A stretch of DNA of 64,000 nt from JALNYB01 sp963676235 (GCA_963676235.1 OY781044.1:1426001-1490000); one strand, 5' to 3'. Numbered from the stretch's first letter, positions 17,724 through 26,659 are shown. The notes: generated from the sequence alone by a model not told the origin. Made by a program: numbers and translations.

Positions 17724-18311
17724 ATGATACTTCTTATTGATAATTATGATAGTTTTTCCTATAATCTGTATCAACTGATCGGTTCTATAGATCCTGACAT
17801 CAAAGTTGTCAGAAATGATAAGATAACACTCGATGAGATAGAGAAAATGAACCCGGCTGCGATAGTATTGTCACCTGGACCAGGAAGGCCCGAAGATGCA
17901 GGCATATGTGTAGATGTGGTACGCAGATTTGGAAAGAACATACCGATATTGGGAGTTTGTCTTGGACATCAGGCCATATGCGAGGCCTATGGCGCAACTG
18001 TATCGTATGCAAAAACACAGATGCACGGTAAACAGTCGATTGTGAAATTATACACTGAAAGTCCAATATTCAGAGAATGTCCGGAAAGTGTTCCGGTAGC
18101 ACGTTATCACTCTCTGGCAGTTGTTCAGGAAACTCTCCCCTCATGTCTTAGAACAATAGCCAAGAGTGATGATGGAGAGGTCATGGCTGTGTGCCACAGA
18201 AATTATGACGTTTATGGGGTTCAGTTCCATCCGGAGTCTATAATGACACCTAATGGGGAACAAATGATGTGTAACTTCCTCAAAATGATAAAGAGAGGAT
18301 ATCATGATTAA
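17724..18311 (+). CDS. trpG: Anthranilate synthase component II (glutamine amidotransferase)
   Basis: Class I glutaminase that feeds ammonia to TrpE. The catalytic Cys is in GVCLGHQAI (about residue 75), with His-Glu in VQFHPESI near the C-terminus. The ATG at 17718 touches the GGAGGA ribosome-binding site, so the next ATG at 17724, six bases from it, is the likelier start, giving 195 residues. The start region abuts the trpE stop. Confidence 0.94.
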   Translation: MILLIDNYDSFSYNLYQLIGSIDPDIKVVRNDKITLDEIEKMNPAAIVLSPGPGRPEDAGICVDVVRRFGKNIPILGVCLGHQAICEAYGATVSYAKTQMHGKQSIVKLYTESPIFRECPESVPVARYHSLAVVQETLPSCLRTIAKSDDGEVMAVCHRNYDVYGVQFHPESIMTPNGEQMMCNFLKMIKRGYHD

Positions 18312-19320
18312 AGAAGCAATAATCAAGATAGTCGATAAAAAGGATCTCACATATGATGAAGCCTATCAGGTAATGAATGAGATCATGACTGGGCAGACAA
18401 CTCAGATTCAGAATGCGGCATTCCTCGCTGCGTTGAGTACAAAGAATACCAATGCAGAGACCATAGACGAGATAACAGGTTGCGCTGCGGCTATGAGAGA
18501 ACATTCCACAAAGGTCAAGCACGATCTCAATGTTATGGATATAGTCGGTACAGGCGGTGACGGATCACAGAGCTTCAATATCTCGACCACATCTGCATTG
18601 GTGGCTGCAGCAGCCGGTGTAAAGATAGCAAAACACGGAAATCGTGCAGCTTCATCGAGATGCGGAACAGCTGATTGTTTGGAGGCATTGGGAGTGAACA
18701 TAGATCTCTCACCTCAGAAATGTGTTGAAATGCTAGATAAAATAGGAATATGTTTCATTTTTGCACAAAAATATCATACATCGATGAGGTATGTCGGTTC
18801 AATAAGGAAAGAATTGGGATTTCGTACGGTGTTCAATATCTTGGGCCCTCTGACTAATCCGACATCGCCATCCATGCAACTTCTAGGAGTATACAGTGAG
18901 TCTTTGGTAGAGCCTTTGGCAAAAGTACTGATCAAATTGGGTGTAGAACACGGAATGGTAGTCTACGGACAGGATAAATTAGATGAGATCTCTATCTGCG
19001 CCCCGACTACAGTTTGCGAGATAAAGAATGGACATCATAGATTGTTCGAGATATCTCCTGAGGATTTCGGTCTCCCGATAGGTAATAAAGAAGAACTTGT
19101 CGGAGGAACACCTGTTCAGAATGCAGCTATAACCCGTTCTATATTGAATGGAGATAAGGGAACCCGTCGTAATGCTGTACTAATAAATGCAGGTTCAGCA
19201 TTGTATCTGGCTGGCAAGGCAGTTGACATAGGCCACGGTATAGATCTTGCAATGAAGACCATAGACAGTGGTGCGGCCGTTTCGAAATTAGAAGAATTCA
19301 TAGAAGTCTCAAACGCGTGA
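18304..19320 (+). CDS. trpD: Anthranilate phosphoribosyltransferase
   Basis: Transfers phosphoribose from PRPP to anthranilate. 338 residues with the PRPP-binding DIVGTGGDGSQSFNIST loop, the KHGNRAASSRCGTAD segment and GPLTNPTSP. The start lies inside the trpG 3' end (8-base overlap) behind an AGAGAGGA ribosome site, showing coupled translation. Confidence 0.95.
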   Translation: MIKEAIIKIVDKKDLTYDEAYQVMNEIMTGQTTQIQNAAFLAALSTKNTNAETIDEITGCAAAMREHSTKVKHDLNVMDIVGTGGDGSQSFNISTTSALVAAAAGVKIAKHGNRAASSRCGTADCLEALGVNIDLSPQKCVEMLDKIGICFIFAQKYHTSMRYVGSIRKELGFRTVFNILGPLTNPTSPSMQLLGVYSESLVEPLAKVLIKLGVEHGMVVYGQDKLDEISICAPTTVCEIKNGHHRLFEISPEDFGLPIGNKEELVGGTPVQNAAITRSILNGDKGTRRNAVLINAGSALYLAGKAVDIGHGIDLAMKTIDSGAAVSKLEEFIEVSNA

Positions 19321-19327
19321 TATACAC

Positions 19328-20116
19328 ATGACGAACATTCTACAGACGATAGCAGAATATGCGAAGGTCCGTGTCAGTGAATCCAAAAAGTATGTGTCCC
19401 TTGAAGAAATGAAAACCTTAGCATTGTCTATGGAATGTGATAACGGGTTCCTGTTTGAGAAAGCTCTATCTAACGATGACATATCTTTCATATGTGAATG
19501 CAAACAAGCTTCTCCGTCTAAAGGAAAGATAACAACAGAATATCCATTTGAAAAAATAGCTAAGGAATACGAGGCCGCCGGTGCTTCATGCATATCTGTA
19601 CTAACTGAACCAAAATGGTTTTTAGGGGACAATCAACATCTGAAGAAGATATCAGAGGTCGTATCAATACCATGTTTGAGAAAGGATTTCACAGTTGATG
19701 AATACATGATCTACGAAGCAAAGACACTCGGTGCTTCGGCAGTATTGCTGATATGTTCTATAACAGATAACGACGATCTTAATAGATACATAGGGATCTG
19801 CGATGATCTGGGTCTTTCTGCATTAGTAGAAGCACATAACGCAGAAGAGATATCATCTGCAATAGACGCGGGTGCAAGGATAATAGGTGTAAACAATAGG
19901 AATCTGAGCGATTTCACCATCGATATCGATAACAGCAGGAGATTGAGAGAGATGGTACCGAAAGATATCCTATTCATAGCCGAGAGCGGTATAAACAGTT
20001 CGAATGATGTGGATGTTCTTCGCGCATCCAGAGTAAACGGTGTGCTCGTTGGAGAGACGCTGATGCGTGCTAATGATAAAAAGAGAAAACTCGATGAATT
20101 GAAAGGTGTTCTATGA
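19328..20116 (+). CDS. trpC: Indole-3-glycerol phosphate synthase
   Basis: Closes the indole ring from CdRP. A 262-residue TIM barrel with ECKQASPSKG near residue 60 (catalytic lysine), LTEPKWFLGD, LRKDFTVDEYMIYEAK, and INNRNL-type VNNRNLSDF and ESGINSSNDV toward the end. Starts 7 bases after trpD and overlaps trpF as ATGA. Confidence 0.95.
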   Translation: MTNILQTIAEYAKVRVSESKKYVSLEEMKTLALSMECDNGFLFEKALSNDDISFICECKQASPSKGKITTEYPFEKIAKEYEAAGASCISVLTEPKWFLGDNQHLKKISEVVSIPCLRKDFTVDEYMIYEAKTLGASAVLLICSITDNDDLNRYIGICDDLGLSALVEAHNAEEISSAIDAGARIIGVNNRNLSDFTIDIDNSRRLREMVPKDILFIAESGINSSNDVDVLRASRVNGVLVGETLMRANDKKRKLDELKGVL

Positions 20117-20727
20117 CAAAGATAAAGATATGCGGCATCAGGACATCTCAGGATGTGGAATATATCAATGCATTGCTACCTGATTATGCAGGATTTGTAT
20201 TCTATGATAAAAGCCACAGATATGTCACGCCCGAAACAGCAGCCAATCTACGTTCTTTAATGGATCGCAGGATAGTAAGTGTCGGAGTATTTGTTGATCA
20301 TTCTGCTGAATTCATAGTAGAATTGGTGAAAAACGGAACTATCGACATAGTACAGCTACATGGTAATGAAGATGATGCGTTCATAGAGACGATACGCAAA
20401 ATGATAGACGTACCAATAATGAAAGCATTCGGAATAAGTAACAGGAATGATTTCGAGAAAGCGATCTTATCTGCTGCTGATATAATATTGTTGGATAATG
20501 GAACGGGCGGTACAGGTGAACAATTCAATAGAATTTTCATAGATAAGGACTGTCGTCCGTTTTTCTTTGCAGGAGGATTAGACTCAGACAACGTATCTGA
20601 GGTTGTAAGATCATTCCACCCTTATGCCGTTGATATAAGTTCCGGAGTAGAGACGGATGGAAGCAAGGACAGTCAGAAGATGAAGCAGTTCATAGATGCT
20701 GTTAGATTTAATACAGAAGATGAATAA
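20113..20727 (+). CDS. trpF: Phosphoribosylanthranilate isomerase
   Basis: Amadori isomerase between TrpD and TrpC steps. 204-residue barrel with KICGI at the start (catalytic Cys), VQLHGNEDD, and the phosphate loop FFAGGLDSDNV plus VDISSGVE near the C-terminus. It is a separate gene here, not fused to trpC. Its stop is directly followed by the trpB ATG. Confidence 0.94.
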   Translation: MTKIKICGIRTSQDVEYINALLPDYAGFVFYDKSHRYVTPETAANLRSLMDRRIVSVGVFVDHSAEFIVELVKNGTIDIVQLHGNEDDAFIETIRKMIDVPIMKAFGISNRNDFEKAILSAADIILLDNGTGGTGEQFNRIFIDKDCRPFFFAGGLDSDNVSEVVRSFHPYAVDISSGVETDGSKDSQKMKQFIDAVRFNTEDE

Positions 20728-21915
20728 ATGACAAAGAAAGGAAGATTCGGAGAATACGGGGGACAGTATATACCAGAGACCCTGATGAATGCGGTCATCG
20801 AATTAGAGAAAGCATATAGTCATTATAAAACGGATCCGGAATTTGTTTTTGAATTAGATAAACTCCTCAAAGAGTATGCAGGAAGGCCCAGCAGGTTGTA
20901 TCTTGCAGAAAGGATGACAAATGATCTGGGCGGTGCGAAGATCTATTTGAAACGTGAGGATATGAATCATACTGGCGCACATAAGATAAACAATGTGCTG
21001 GGGCAGGCATTGTTGGCTAAGAAGATGGGCAAGACCCGTTTGATAGCCGAGACCGGGGCTGGACAGCACGGTGTGGCTACTGCTACGGCAGCTGCGTTGA
21101 TGGGAATGGAGTGTGTAGTATTCATGGGCAAGAACGACATGGAACGTCAGGCTCTCAACGTTTACAAGATGAGGCTTCTAGGAGCCGAAGTGGTCCCTGT
21201 GGAATCAGGTACTGGAACACTCAAAGATGCTGTTTCCGAAGCTATGCGCGAATGGACAAATCGCATAGAGGATACTCATTTTTGTCTCGGGTCTGTTATG
21301 GGGACCCATCCTTTCCCGATGATCGTCAGGGATTTTCAGAGCGTGATAGGTAAAGAGATAAAACAGCAGATCATGGAAAAGGAAGGCAGACTTCCAAATG
21401 CGATAATAGCATGTGTCGGAGGAGGTTCCAATGCTATCGGTTCATTCTACGAGTTCATTAACGATGAGAATGTTCGTTTGATCGGTTGTGAAGCAGCAGG
21501 ACGCGGAATAGATTCATTCGAGACCGCCGCCACCATAAATACTGGACGCGTGGGGATATTTCATGGAATGAAATCTTATTTCTGTCAAGATGAATATGGT
21601 CAGATCGCTCCTGTTTATTCGATATCGGCAGGATTGGACTATCCCGGTATTGGACCTGAGCATGCGTGGTTACATGATATCCATCGGGCAGAATATGTTC
21701 CAATTACAGATGAGGAAGCAGTCAATGCTTTCGAATATCTTTCGAAAATGGAGGGTATAATCCCTGCAATAGAATCAGCACATGCTTTAGCATATGCCAT
21801 GAAGATAGCTCCAGATATGAAAAAGAATGACATATTGGTAGTTACACTCTCAGGTCGTGGCGATAAGGATTGTGCAGCCATTGCAAGATATAGAGGGGAG
21901 GATGTTGAAGAATGA
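20728..21915 (+). CDS. trpB: Tryptophan synthase beta chain
   Basis: PLP enzyme joining indole and serine. 395 residues of the classical TrpB1 type: GGQYIPETLM, the PLP lysine in LKREDMNHTGAHKINN, ETGAGQHGVATA, and the phosphate cradle CVGGGSNAIG. Zero-base spacing to trpF and ATGA overlap with trpA support the TrpA-TrpB complex. Confidence 0.97.
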   Translation: MTKKGRFGEYGGQYIPETLMNAVIELEKAYSHYKTDPEFVFELDKLLKEYAGRPSRLYLAERMTNDLGGAKIYLKREDMNHTGAHKINNVLGQALLAKKMGKTRLIAETGAGQHGVATATAAALMGMECVVFMGKNDMERQALNVYKMRLLGAEVVPVESGTGTLKDAVSEAMREWTNRIEDTHFCLGSVMGTHPFPMIVRDFQSVIGKEIKQQIMEKEGRLPNAIIACVGGGSNAIGSFYEFINDENVRLIGCEAAGRGIDSFETAATINTGRVGIFHGMKSYFCQDEYGQIAPVYSISAGLDYPGIGPEHAWLHDIHRAEYVPITDEEAVNAFEYLSKMEGIIPAIESAHALAYAMKIAPDMKKNDILVVTLSGRGDKDCAAIARYRGEDVEE

Positions 21916-22688
21916 GCAATATTAAAGACGCATTTGCCAATGGTAAAGCATTCATTGCATTCATCACGTGCGGGGATCCAGACATCGAGACAACTAAAAA
22001 AGCAGTAAAGGAAATGGTCAGGAATGGTGCGGACCTAATAGAATTGGGAATTCCTTTCTCGGATCCGACAGCGGAAGGACCTGTGATACAGGCTGCCGAT
22101 GTACGTGCTTTGAAAAACGGGATCACAACTGACAAGATCTTCGATATGGTCCGGGAGATACGTAAGGATATCAAAGTGCCTATCGTGTTCATGACATATG
22201 CGAATGTGGTGTTCTCTTATGATTCTGAGAAGTTTATCTCAATATGCAGGGACATCGGTATTGATGGTCTGATTTTACCAGATGTACCATTCGAAGAAAA
22301 GGATGAGTTCGATCCGATATGCCGTAAATATGGATTAGACCTCATATCATTGATCGCACCTACGTCTGAAGATCGTATATCGATGATAGCCAAAGAGGCT
22401 AAAGGGTTTGTATACATAGTCTCTTCTTTAGGAGTCACAGGCACAAGGACCGAGATAACTACAGATATAGGATCAATGGTAAAACTGGTAAGGAAGAGTA
22501 CGGATATCCCTTGTGCAGTTGGATTTGGTATCTCAAAGCCGGAGCAAGCGGCGAAAATGGCTGGTCTGAGTGACGGTGTTATCGTAGGAAGCGCCATCAT
22601 CAAGATCGTTGCCGAAGAAGGCAGAGATTCTATTTCTCACATAGGTGAATATGTGAAATCTATGAAGGATGCAATTCGTGATATTTGA
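21912..22688 (+). CDS. trpA: Tryptophan synthase alpha chain
   Basis: Releases indole from indole-3-glycerol phosphate for channeling to TrpB. 258 residues; FITCGDPDIETT, the catalytic Glu in LIELGIPFSDPTAEGPVIQ and Asp in LILPDVPFEE, SSLGVTGTR, and GFGISKPEQ near the phosphate site. Last gene of the trp operon. Confidence 0.96.
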   Translation: MSNIKDAFANGKAFIAFITCGDPDIETTKKAVKEMVRNGADLIELGIPFSDPTAEGPVIQAADVRALKNGITTDKIFDMVREIRKDIKVPIVFMTYANVVFSYDSEKFISICRDIGIDGLILPDVPFEEKDEFDPICRKYGLDLISLIAPTSEDRISMIAKEAKGFVYIVSSLGVTGTRTEITTDIGSMVKLVRKSTDIPCAVGFGISKPEQAAKMAGLSDGVIVGSAIIKIVAEEGRDSISHIGEYVKSMKDAIRDI

Positions 22689-22816
22689 GATGTGAAACCA
22701 TATCACGTTTATAATGTCTCCGAAAAATGATCGATTATTTCTATTTGTTCAATTGGTTTTTAAAAAGCAAAAATCTAAATAGGGCGTAATCCAAGACGGG
22801 GCCAAGTGACTATTGC

Positions 22817-22954
22817 ATGGCGATGAGCAAAAAACAGTTATCAAAACAGAACAAAGTGAAGAAAGAGAAAGCGGAGAAACTCACTCAACAGGTAAACTCT
22901 GGAGATAACGGTGCAAAGAAAAAACTTGCTAAGCTTGAGAAGAAGATCAAGTGA
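22817..22954 (+). CDS. Lysine-rich microprotein (45 aa)
   Basis: A short frame MAMSKKQLSKQNKVKKEKAE... ending KKLAKLEKKIK, about one third lysine and predicted helical. A TATA-like TTTTAAAAAG lies about 55 bases upstream, so it should have its own promoter. A second ATG at 22823 is possible. It resembles in composition the 32-residue protein at 23548. No family recognised. Confidence 0.55.
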   Translation: MAMSKKQLSKQNKVKKEKAEKLTQQVNSGDNGAKKKLAKLEKKIK

Positions 22955-23029
22955 ACTATCCTAATTTTTGATAATATATTTTCGTTTTATTGATAGACGG
23001 AGAGATCGTATCTCTCTGTCATCCAAACA

Positions 23030-23395
23030 TCAATTATTCACATATGTCCGCAATAATCTTTTCGAATTTCTTATCGGATAATATCCGTTCGTCACAAATT
23101 CACCATTGTGGAACAAACTATATGATGTGAAGGGCGCATGTGCATTTTGAGCTTGTTCTGTTGTTTCAAAATAAATAGCTTCAAAAGGGACATCTTTATT
23201 CTTTGCGATGTTATTGATAATCCGAACACATTTTATTGTATATGGACATCAATTTGAATAATATCTGATAAAACCCCTCTTTTCGATGCGCGGTGTTTTG
23301 ATTGTATTCTTGAAAAGTGGTCTTGAGAATTTTTATCAAATGGAAGATAAAATAATTCATAATACGATTTTGCTTTTACATTCTCTTCATTGATT
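23030..23395 (-). pseudogene. Broken YoaP-domain / GNAT-type gene
   Basis: Three joined minus-strand pieces resemble the C-terminus of YoaP-type acetyltransferases. VKAKSYYELFYLPFDKNS (frame 1, near 23335-23390) shifts frame to PRIEKRGFIRYYSN, then a TGA, then CPYTIKCVRIINNIAKN and, further on, EQAQNAHAPFTSYSLFHNGE, ending at the TGA 23030-23032. One frameshift plus one nonsense codon directly before the CP motif show it is decayed. TGA is the main stop in this window, so recoding is unlikely. Confidence 0.7.
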
Positions 23396-23471
23396 ATGAT
23401 AATCTGTATAATTAATGCATCGAAACATCATTCTTATCGATTGACATCTTTTATGATTTTCTTTTTTTAAT

Positions 23472-23523
23472 TTACATTAAGTAACTTATTTATACTTTAA
23501 TTACTATGTGTAATTTAACTTGC
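23472..23523 (+). promoter_or_regulatory. TetR-like operator half-sites at the microprotein promoter
   Basis: TTAC-ATTAA-GTAA (23472-23484) and TTAC-TAT-GTGTAA (23511-23523) flank a TATA-like TTTATACTTT. Their arms resemble the perfect palindrome upstream of the TetR gene at 24377. The sites suggest that the same TetR protein controls the 32-residue gene; this is inference from motif similarity. Confidence 0.35.
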
Positions 23524-23547
23524 AGAACATGCAAGGGGGTAACAAAA

Positions 23548-23646
23548 ATGAGCTTCAAAGACAAAATGGCAGAAATGAAACAGAACAGCGCAAAAAAGAA
23601 AGCAGAGAAGGCAAAGGTAAAAGCAGAGAAAAATGCAAAGAACTGA
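23548..23646 (+). CDS. Lysine/alanine-rich microprotein (32 aa)
   Basis: MSFKDKMAEMKQNSAKKKAE... ends at TGA 23644-23646. A strong GGGGGT ribosome-binding site lies 7 bases before the ATG, a TATA box further up and a good hairpin terminator behind. It is highly basic and helix-forming. This complete small transcription unit is the best argument that it is real. No known family. Confidence 0.6.
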   Translation: MSFKDKMAEMKQNSAKKKAEKAKVKAEKNAKN

Positions 23647-23671
23647 ACGTTTTTGTGTTCATCATTTTCTT

Positions 23672-23702
23672 TTTCCATGCCGTCATCCAGACAGCATGGA
23701 AA
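23672..23702 (+). terminator. Hairpin terminator after the 32-aa microprotein
   Basis: TTTCCATGC (23672-23680) pairs with GCATGGAAA (23694-23702), a 9-bp perfect stem with a 13-base loop, followed by TCTTATT. It lies between the convergent microprotein and TetR genes and could serve both. Confidence 0.6.
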
Positions 23703-23713
23703 TCTTATTAAAA

Positions 23714-24340
23714 TCAATTCATCGATTCCAATTTTATAAGAATATTCTCACGATATATCCTGTTAAATCTAAATATCTCCTTGTTTGGATCGGTATCATT
23801 CATTTTTATTTTCATGAATGGGTACAGACCAACAGCAAATGATATCTGATATAAGATGAAATCAACGGCAGTATCATCATCGATGCCGGGAACAAGACGT
23901 TTTGTTAATTCTTTAAGTATCTCAATATATTTTTTTATGATACTTTCTGGTCCGCTATTATATTCAGCAGAAATCATCTTTTCAATGGACGAAGAATGAA
24001 GTGACAAAACATCCATGACCCTCTTGTTCTTCATCATGACATCGGTCCATAATGCAGCGACCTCTTCTTTCGTATATTCCACAGAAGGATTAAAATTATC
24101 TAAAAGATCATCACATAGGCGACTAAAATCTCTAAGAAGTATTTCTACAAGGATCTCATCCTTTGTTTTGAAGTATTTATATATCGCGGGACGCGTGATA
24201 TTCAATCTTTTTGATATTTCTTCGAAAGTCAAACCGGGATAACGTAATTTGTCATACAATTCTACGGACACGTCAAGTATATCTGAAAATCTCTTTTCTT
24301 TATTCTCTTTGCTGCGTGCCCGCTTGAATTTCAGGTCCAT
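23714..24340 (-). CDS. TetR/AcrR-family transcriptional regulator
   Basis: 208 residues. The N-terminal HTH reads FEEISKRLNITRPAIYKYFKTKDEIL, followed by a helical ligand domain (YPFMKIKMND near the C-terminus). A perfect TTTACAC-T-GTGTAAA palindrome lies 37 bases upstream of its start, so it is probably autoregulated. It is divergent from the MarR-ABC operon and may also affect it. Ligand unknown. Confidence 0.9.
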   Translation of the reverse strand: MDLKFKRARSKENKEKRFSDILDVSVELYDKLRYPGLTFEEISKRLNITRPAIYKYFKTKDEILVEILLRDFSRLCDDLLDNFNPSVEYTKEEVAALWTDVMMKNKRVMDVLSLHSSSIEKMISAEYNSGPESIIKKYIEILKELTKRLVPGIDDDTAVDFILYQISFAVGLYPFMKIKMNDTDPNKEIFRFNRIYRENILIKLESMN

Positions 24341-24376
24341 AATTACGCTCCACGATGTGTTTTGCTATAATAAATG

Positions 24377-24391
24377 TTTACACTGTGTAAA
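24377..24391. promoter_or_regulatory. Perfect palindrome, likely TetR operator
   Basis: TTTACAC, centre T, GTGTAAA: a perfect 15-base palindrome in the divergent TetR/MarR promoter region, beside a TATAATAA stretch (24366-24373). The size and position match operators of TetR dimers. Confidence 0.55.
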
Positions 24392-24410
24392 TTAAGTTAT
24401 CATTACATAC

Positions 24411-24451
24411 GTTGATATGTCAACGGTTAAATATGTTGTTGATATGTCAAC
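24411..24451. promoter_or_regulatory. Tandem palindromes, likely MarR operators
   Basis: GTTGATATGTCAAC occurs twice, exactly, at 24411-24424 and 24438-24451 (27-base spacing). Each has GTTGA/TCAAC arms. The second copy ends 5 bases before the MarR ATG at 24456. Such placement suits autorepression of the MarR-ABC operon. Confidence 0.6.
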
Positions 24452-24455
24452 TGCT

Positions 24456-24920
24456 ATGAATATAGGACTGCATGACATCTTCATACCACATCTGATGAAA
24501 TCATATATGGATAAAAAGATGAATTCTAAAATAGGATCAATGGGCATTACTGCATCTCAGAGTTTTTTCATAGTTTCAATAGGTAAAAACGAAGGAACGT
24601 CTATGAAAGACCTTACTGCAGAGAGGTCTGTTGACAAAGCATTGACCACTCGTGCGGTGAAGCAACTTATAGAGACAGGATTCGTTGACAACATAAGTGA
24701 GTATCCTCAGAAATACAAACTTGTGCTTACCGAAAGAGGTCATGAAGCTGAGGTTTTGATATAGAAATCAATGCATGAAATCAGTGATGAATTACTCGGT
24801 AGTTTGACTGATGAAGAGGCTATATTACTGAAATCGATAATGAATAAGATATATACAAAGATAAAGAGTGAACTCGGGGACGATAAAAGTTATCTCGAGG
24901 CCAAGAAGGATTCAGAATGA
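24456..24920 (+). CDS. MarR-family regulator with in-frame TAG (possible pyrrolysine)
   Basis: Winged-helix regulator (ITASQSFFIVSIGKNEGTSMKDLTAE, then DKALTTRAVKQLIETGFVD and KYKLVLTERGHEAE). After ...AEVLI a TAG occurs at 24762-24764. The frame then continues KSMHEISDELLGSLTDEEAI... for 51 more codons to TGA 24918-24920, completing the C-terminal dimer helices to 154 residues, a normal MarR length. This TGA overlaps the next gene's ATG (ATGA), so the post-TAG frame is coupled to the exporter. TAG is not used as a stop by other genes here. Readthrough with pyrrolysine or a recent nonsense mutation are the two readings. A longer start at 24417 overlaps the operators and is less likely. Confidence 0.85.
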
Positions 24921-26659
24921 TACTTAAATATCTCAAAAGAAAGGAATGGGGCATCATAGCTGCATGTGTCGTCCTGATCGGACTGCAAGTCTATCTTGAC
25001 CTGGAGATCCCTGGGTATATGTCTGCTATAACTAACATAATATCCACACACGGAACATCGGATATGGTTATGGCTGAGGGTTGGGGCATGATCGCATGCG
25101 CACTCGGAAGCCTTGTGTCATCCATCATCGTAGGTTATATGGCCACGTGGGTAGCAACATCATTATCAAAACGTCTTCGTGAATTGCAATTTGATAAAGT
25201 AGAATCATTTTCTATGGAGGAAATAAATAAATTCTCCACCGCAAGTTTGATCACACGTTCTACGAATGACATAACACAGATACAAACGGCACTTGCTATG
25301 GGTCTTCAGATTACCATAAAGGCACCTATCTTGGCTGTTTGGGCAATAATAAAGATTTCGGGAAAAAGTTGGCAGTGGACAGCAGCAACATCTGTTGCTG
25401 TATTCGTGTTGATCTTGATAATCGGTCTGTTGATGTTCTTTGTCACTTCGCGTTATAAGAAGATACAGTGGCTGACAGATAATCTCAATCGTACAACAAG
25501 AGAAAATCTTACGGGAATCCGTGTTATACGTGCATACAATGCTGAAGAATATCAGGAGAATAAATTTGATCAAGCTAATGAAGACCTGACGGCGAATAAT
25601 CTATTCACAACTCGTGCGATGTCTGTGATGATGCCGTCAATGACGACAATAATGAGTCTCCTATCTCTATCTGTTTATTGGATAGGGGCAATATTGATAT
25701 CATCTGCTGGTACAGCTTCTCAATTGACATTGTTCTCAGATATGGTTGTGTTCTCTGCATATGCCATGCAGATAGTCATGGCGTTCATGATGCTGATAAT
25801 CTTATTCATGATACTTCCGCGTGCAACGGTAGCCGCAAGACGTGTGGAAGAAGTCATAAACACAGAATCCACGATCCTTGACGGAACCGTTACAACTGCA
25901 CCCAATAATGAAGTAGGAGAAATATCATTCAAAAATGTCGGATTCAAATATCCAGGCGCATCGGATTATGTTCTCAAGGATGTGAGTTTCGATGTTCACA
26001 AAGGAGAGACGGTCGCATTCATAGGTTCCACAGGAAGCGGTAAGAGCACACTTGTGAATCTAGTACCACGTTTTTATGACGTCACTGAAGGACAGATAAC
26101 CATCGATGGCGTGGACATCCGCGAATACACTCAAGATGCACTTCACAGTAAAATGGGATATGTTCCGCAGAAAGCCGTGATATTCGCAGGTACGGTATCA
26201 TCCAACGTCACATATGGAAGTAAATTCGATACCGAAGAGGATATCCGTAAAGCCATTTCAATAGCGCAGAGTACTGATTTCGTTGAGAAGATGGAAGGAA
26301 AGTACAACAGTCTGATATCGCAGGGTGGTACAAATGTGTCAGGAGGACAGAAACAGCGTATCTCCATAGCACGCGCAGTATGCAGGAGACCAGAGATCTA
26401 CATTTTTGATGATTCGTTTTCTGCGTTGGATTACAAGACAGACCACATGCTCAGGAATGCTCTCAAGAAAGAGACTGGAGGTACGACAAGTTTGATCGTA
26501 GCACAAAGGATCGGTACCATAATGGATGCTGATAAGATCGTTGTTATCGATGAGGGACGTATCGTAGGTATCGGTAAACACAAAGAATTGTTGAAGACAT
26601 GCCCCGTATATTATGAGATAGCCAGTTCGCAACTCTCAGAAGAGGAGTTGAATGTATGA
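24917..26659 (+). CDS. ABC exporter subunit 1 (degenerate ATPase site)
   Basis: 580-residue half-transporter: six membrane helices to about residue 300, then an ATPase domain with Walker A GSTGSGKSTL, signature VSGGQKQR and Walker B IYIFDDSFSALD. The residue after the Walker B aspartate is Asp instead of the catalytic Glu, typical of the inactive-site partner in heterodimeric multidrug exporters. Overlaps MarR and the second subunit by ATGA. Confidence 0.93.
   Translation: MILKYLKRKEWGIIAACVVLIGLQVYLDLEIPGYMSAITNIISTHGTSDMVMAEGWGMIACALGSLVSSIIVGYMATWVATSLSKRLRELQFDKVESFSMEEINKFSTASLITRSTNDITQIQTALAMGLQITIKAPILAVWAIIKISGKSWQWTAATSVAVFVLILIIGLLMFFVTSRYKKIQWLTDNLNRTTRENLTGIRVIRAYNAEEYQENKFDQANEDLTANNLFTTRAMSVMMPSMTTIMSLLSLSVYWIGAILISSAGTASQLTLFSDMVVFSAYAMQIVMAFMMLIILFMILPRATVAARRVEEVINTESTILDGTVTTAPNNEVGEISFKNVGFKYPGASDYVLKDVSFDVHKGETVAFIGSTGSGKSTLVNLVPRFYDVTEGQITIDGVDIREYTQDALHSKMGYVPQKAVIFAGTVSSNVTYGSKFDTEEDIRKAISIAQSTDFVEKMEGKYNSLISQGGTNVSGGQKQRISIARAVCRRPEIYIFDDSFSALDYKTDHMLRNALKKETGGTTSLIVAQRIGTIMDADKIVVIDEGRIVGIGKHKELLKTCPVYYEIASSQLSEEELNV

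Noticed and set aside
23240..23250. Selenocysteine at the TGA before the CP motif of the YoaP-like sequence
   Set aside because: The gene also carries a frameshift, TGA is the normal stop here, and the order is not known to use selenocysteine.
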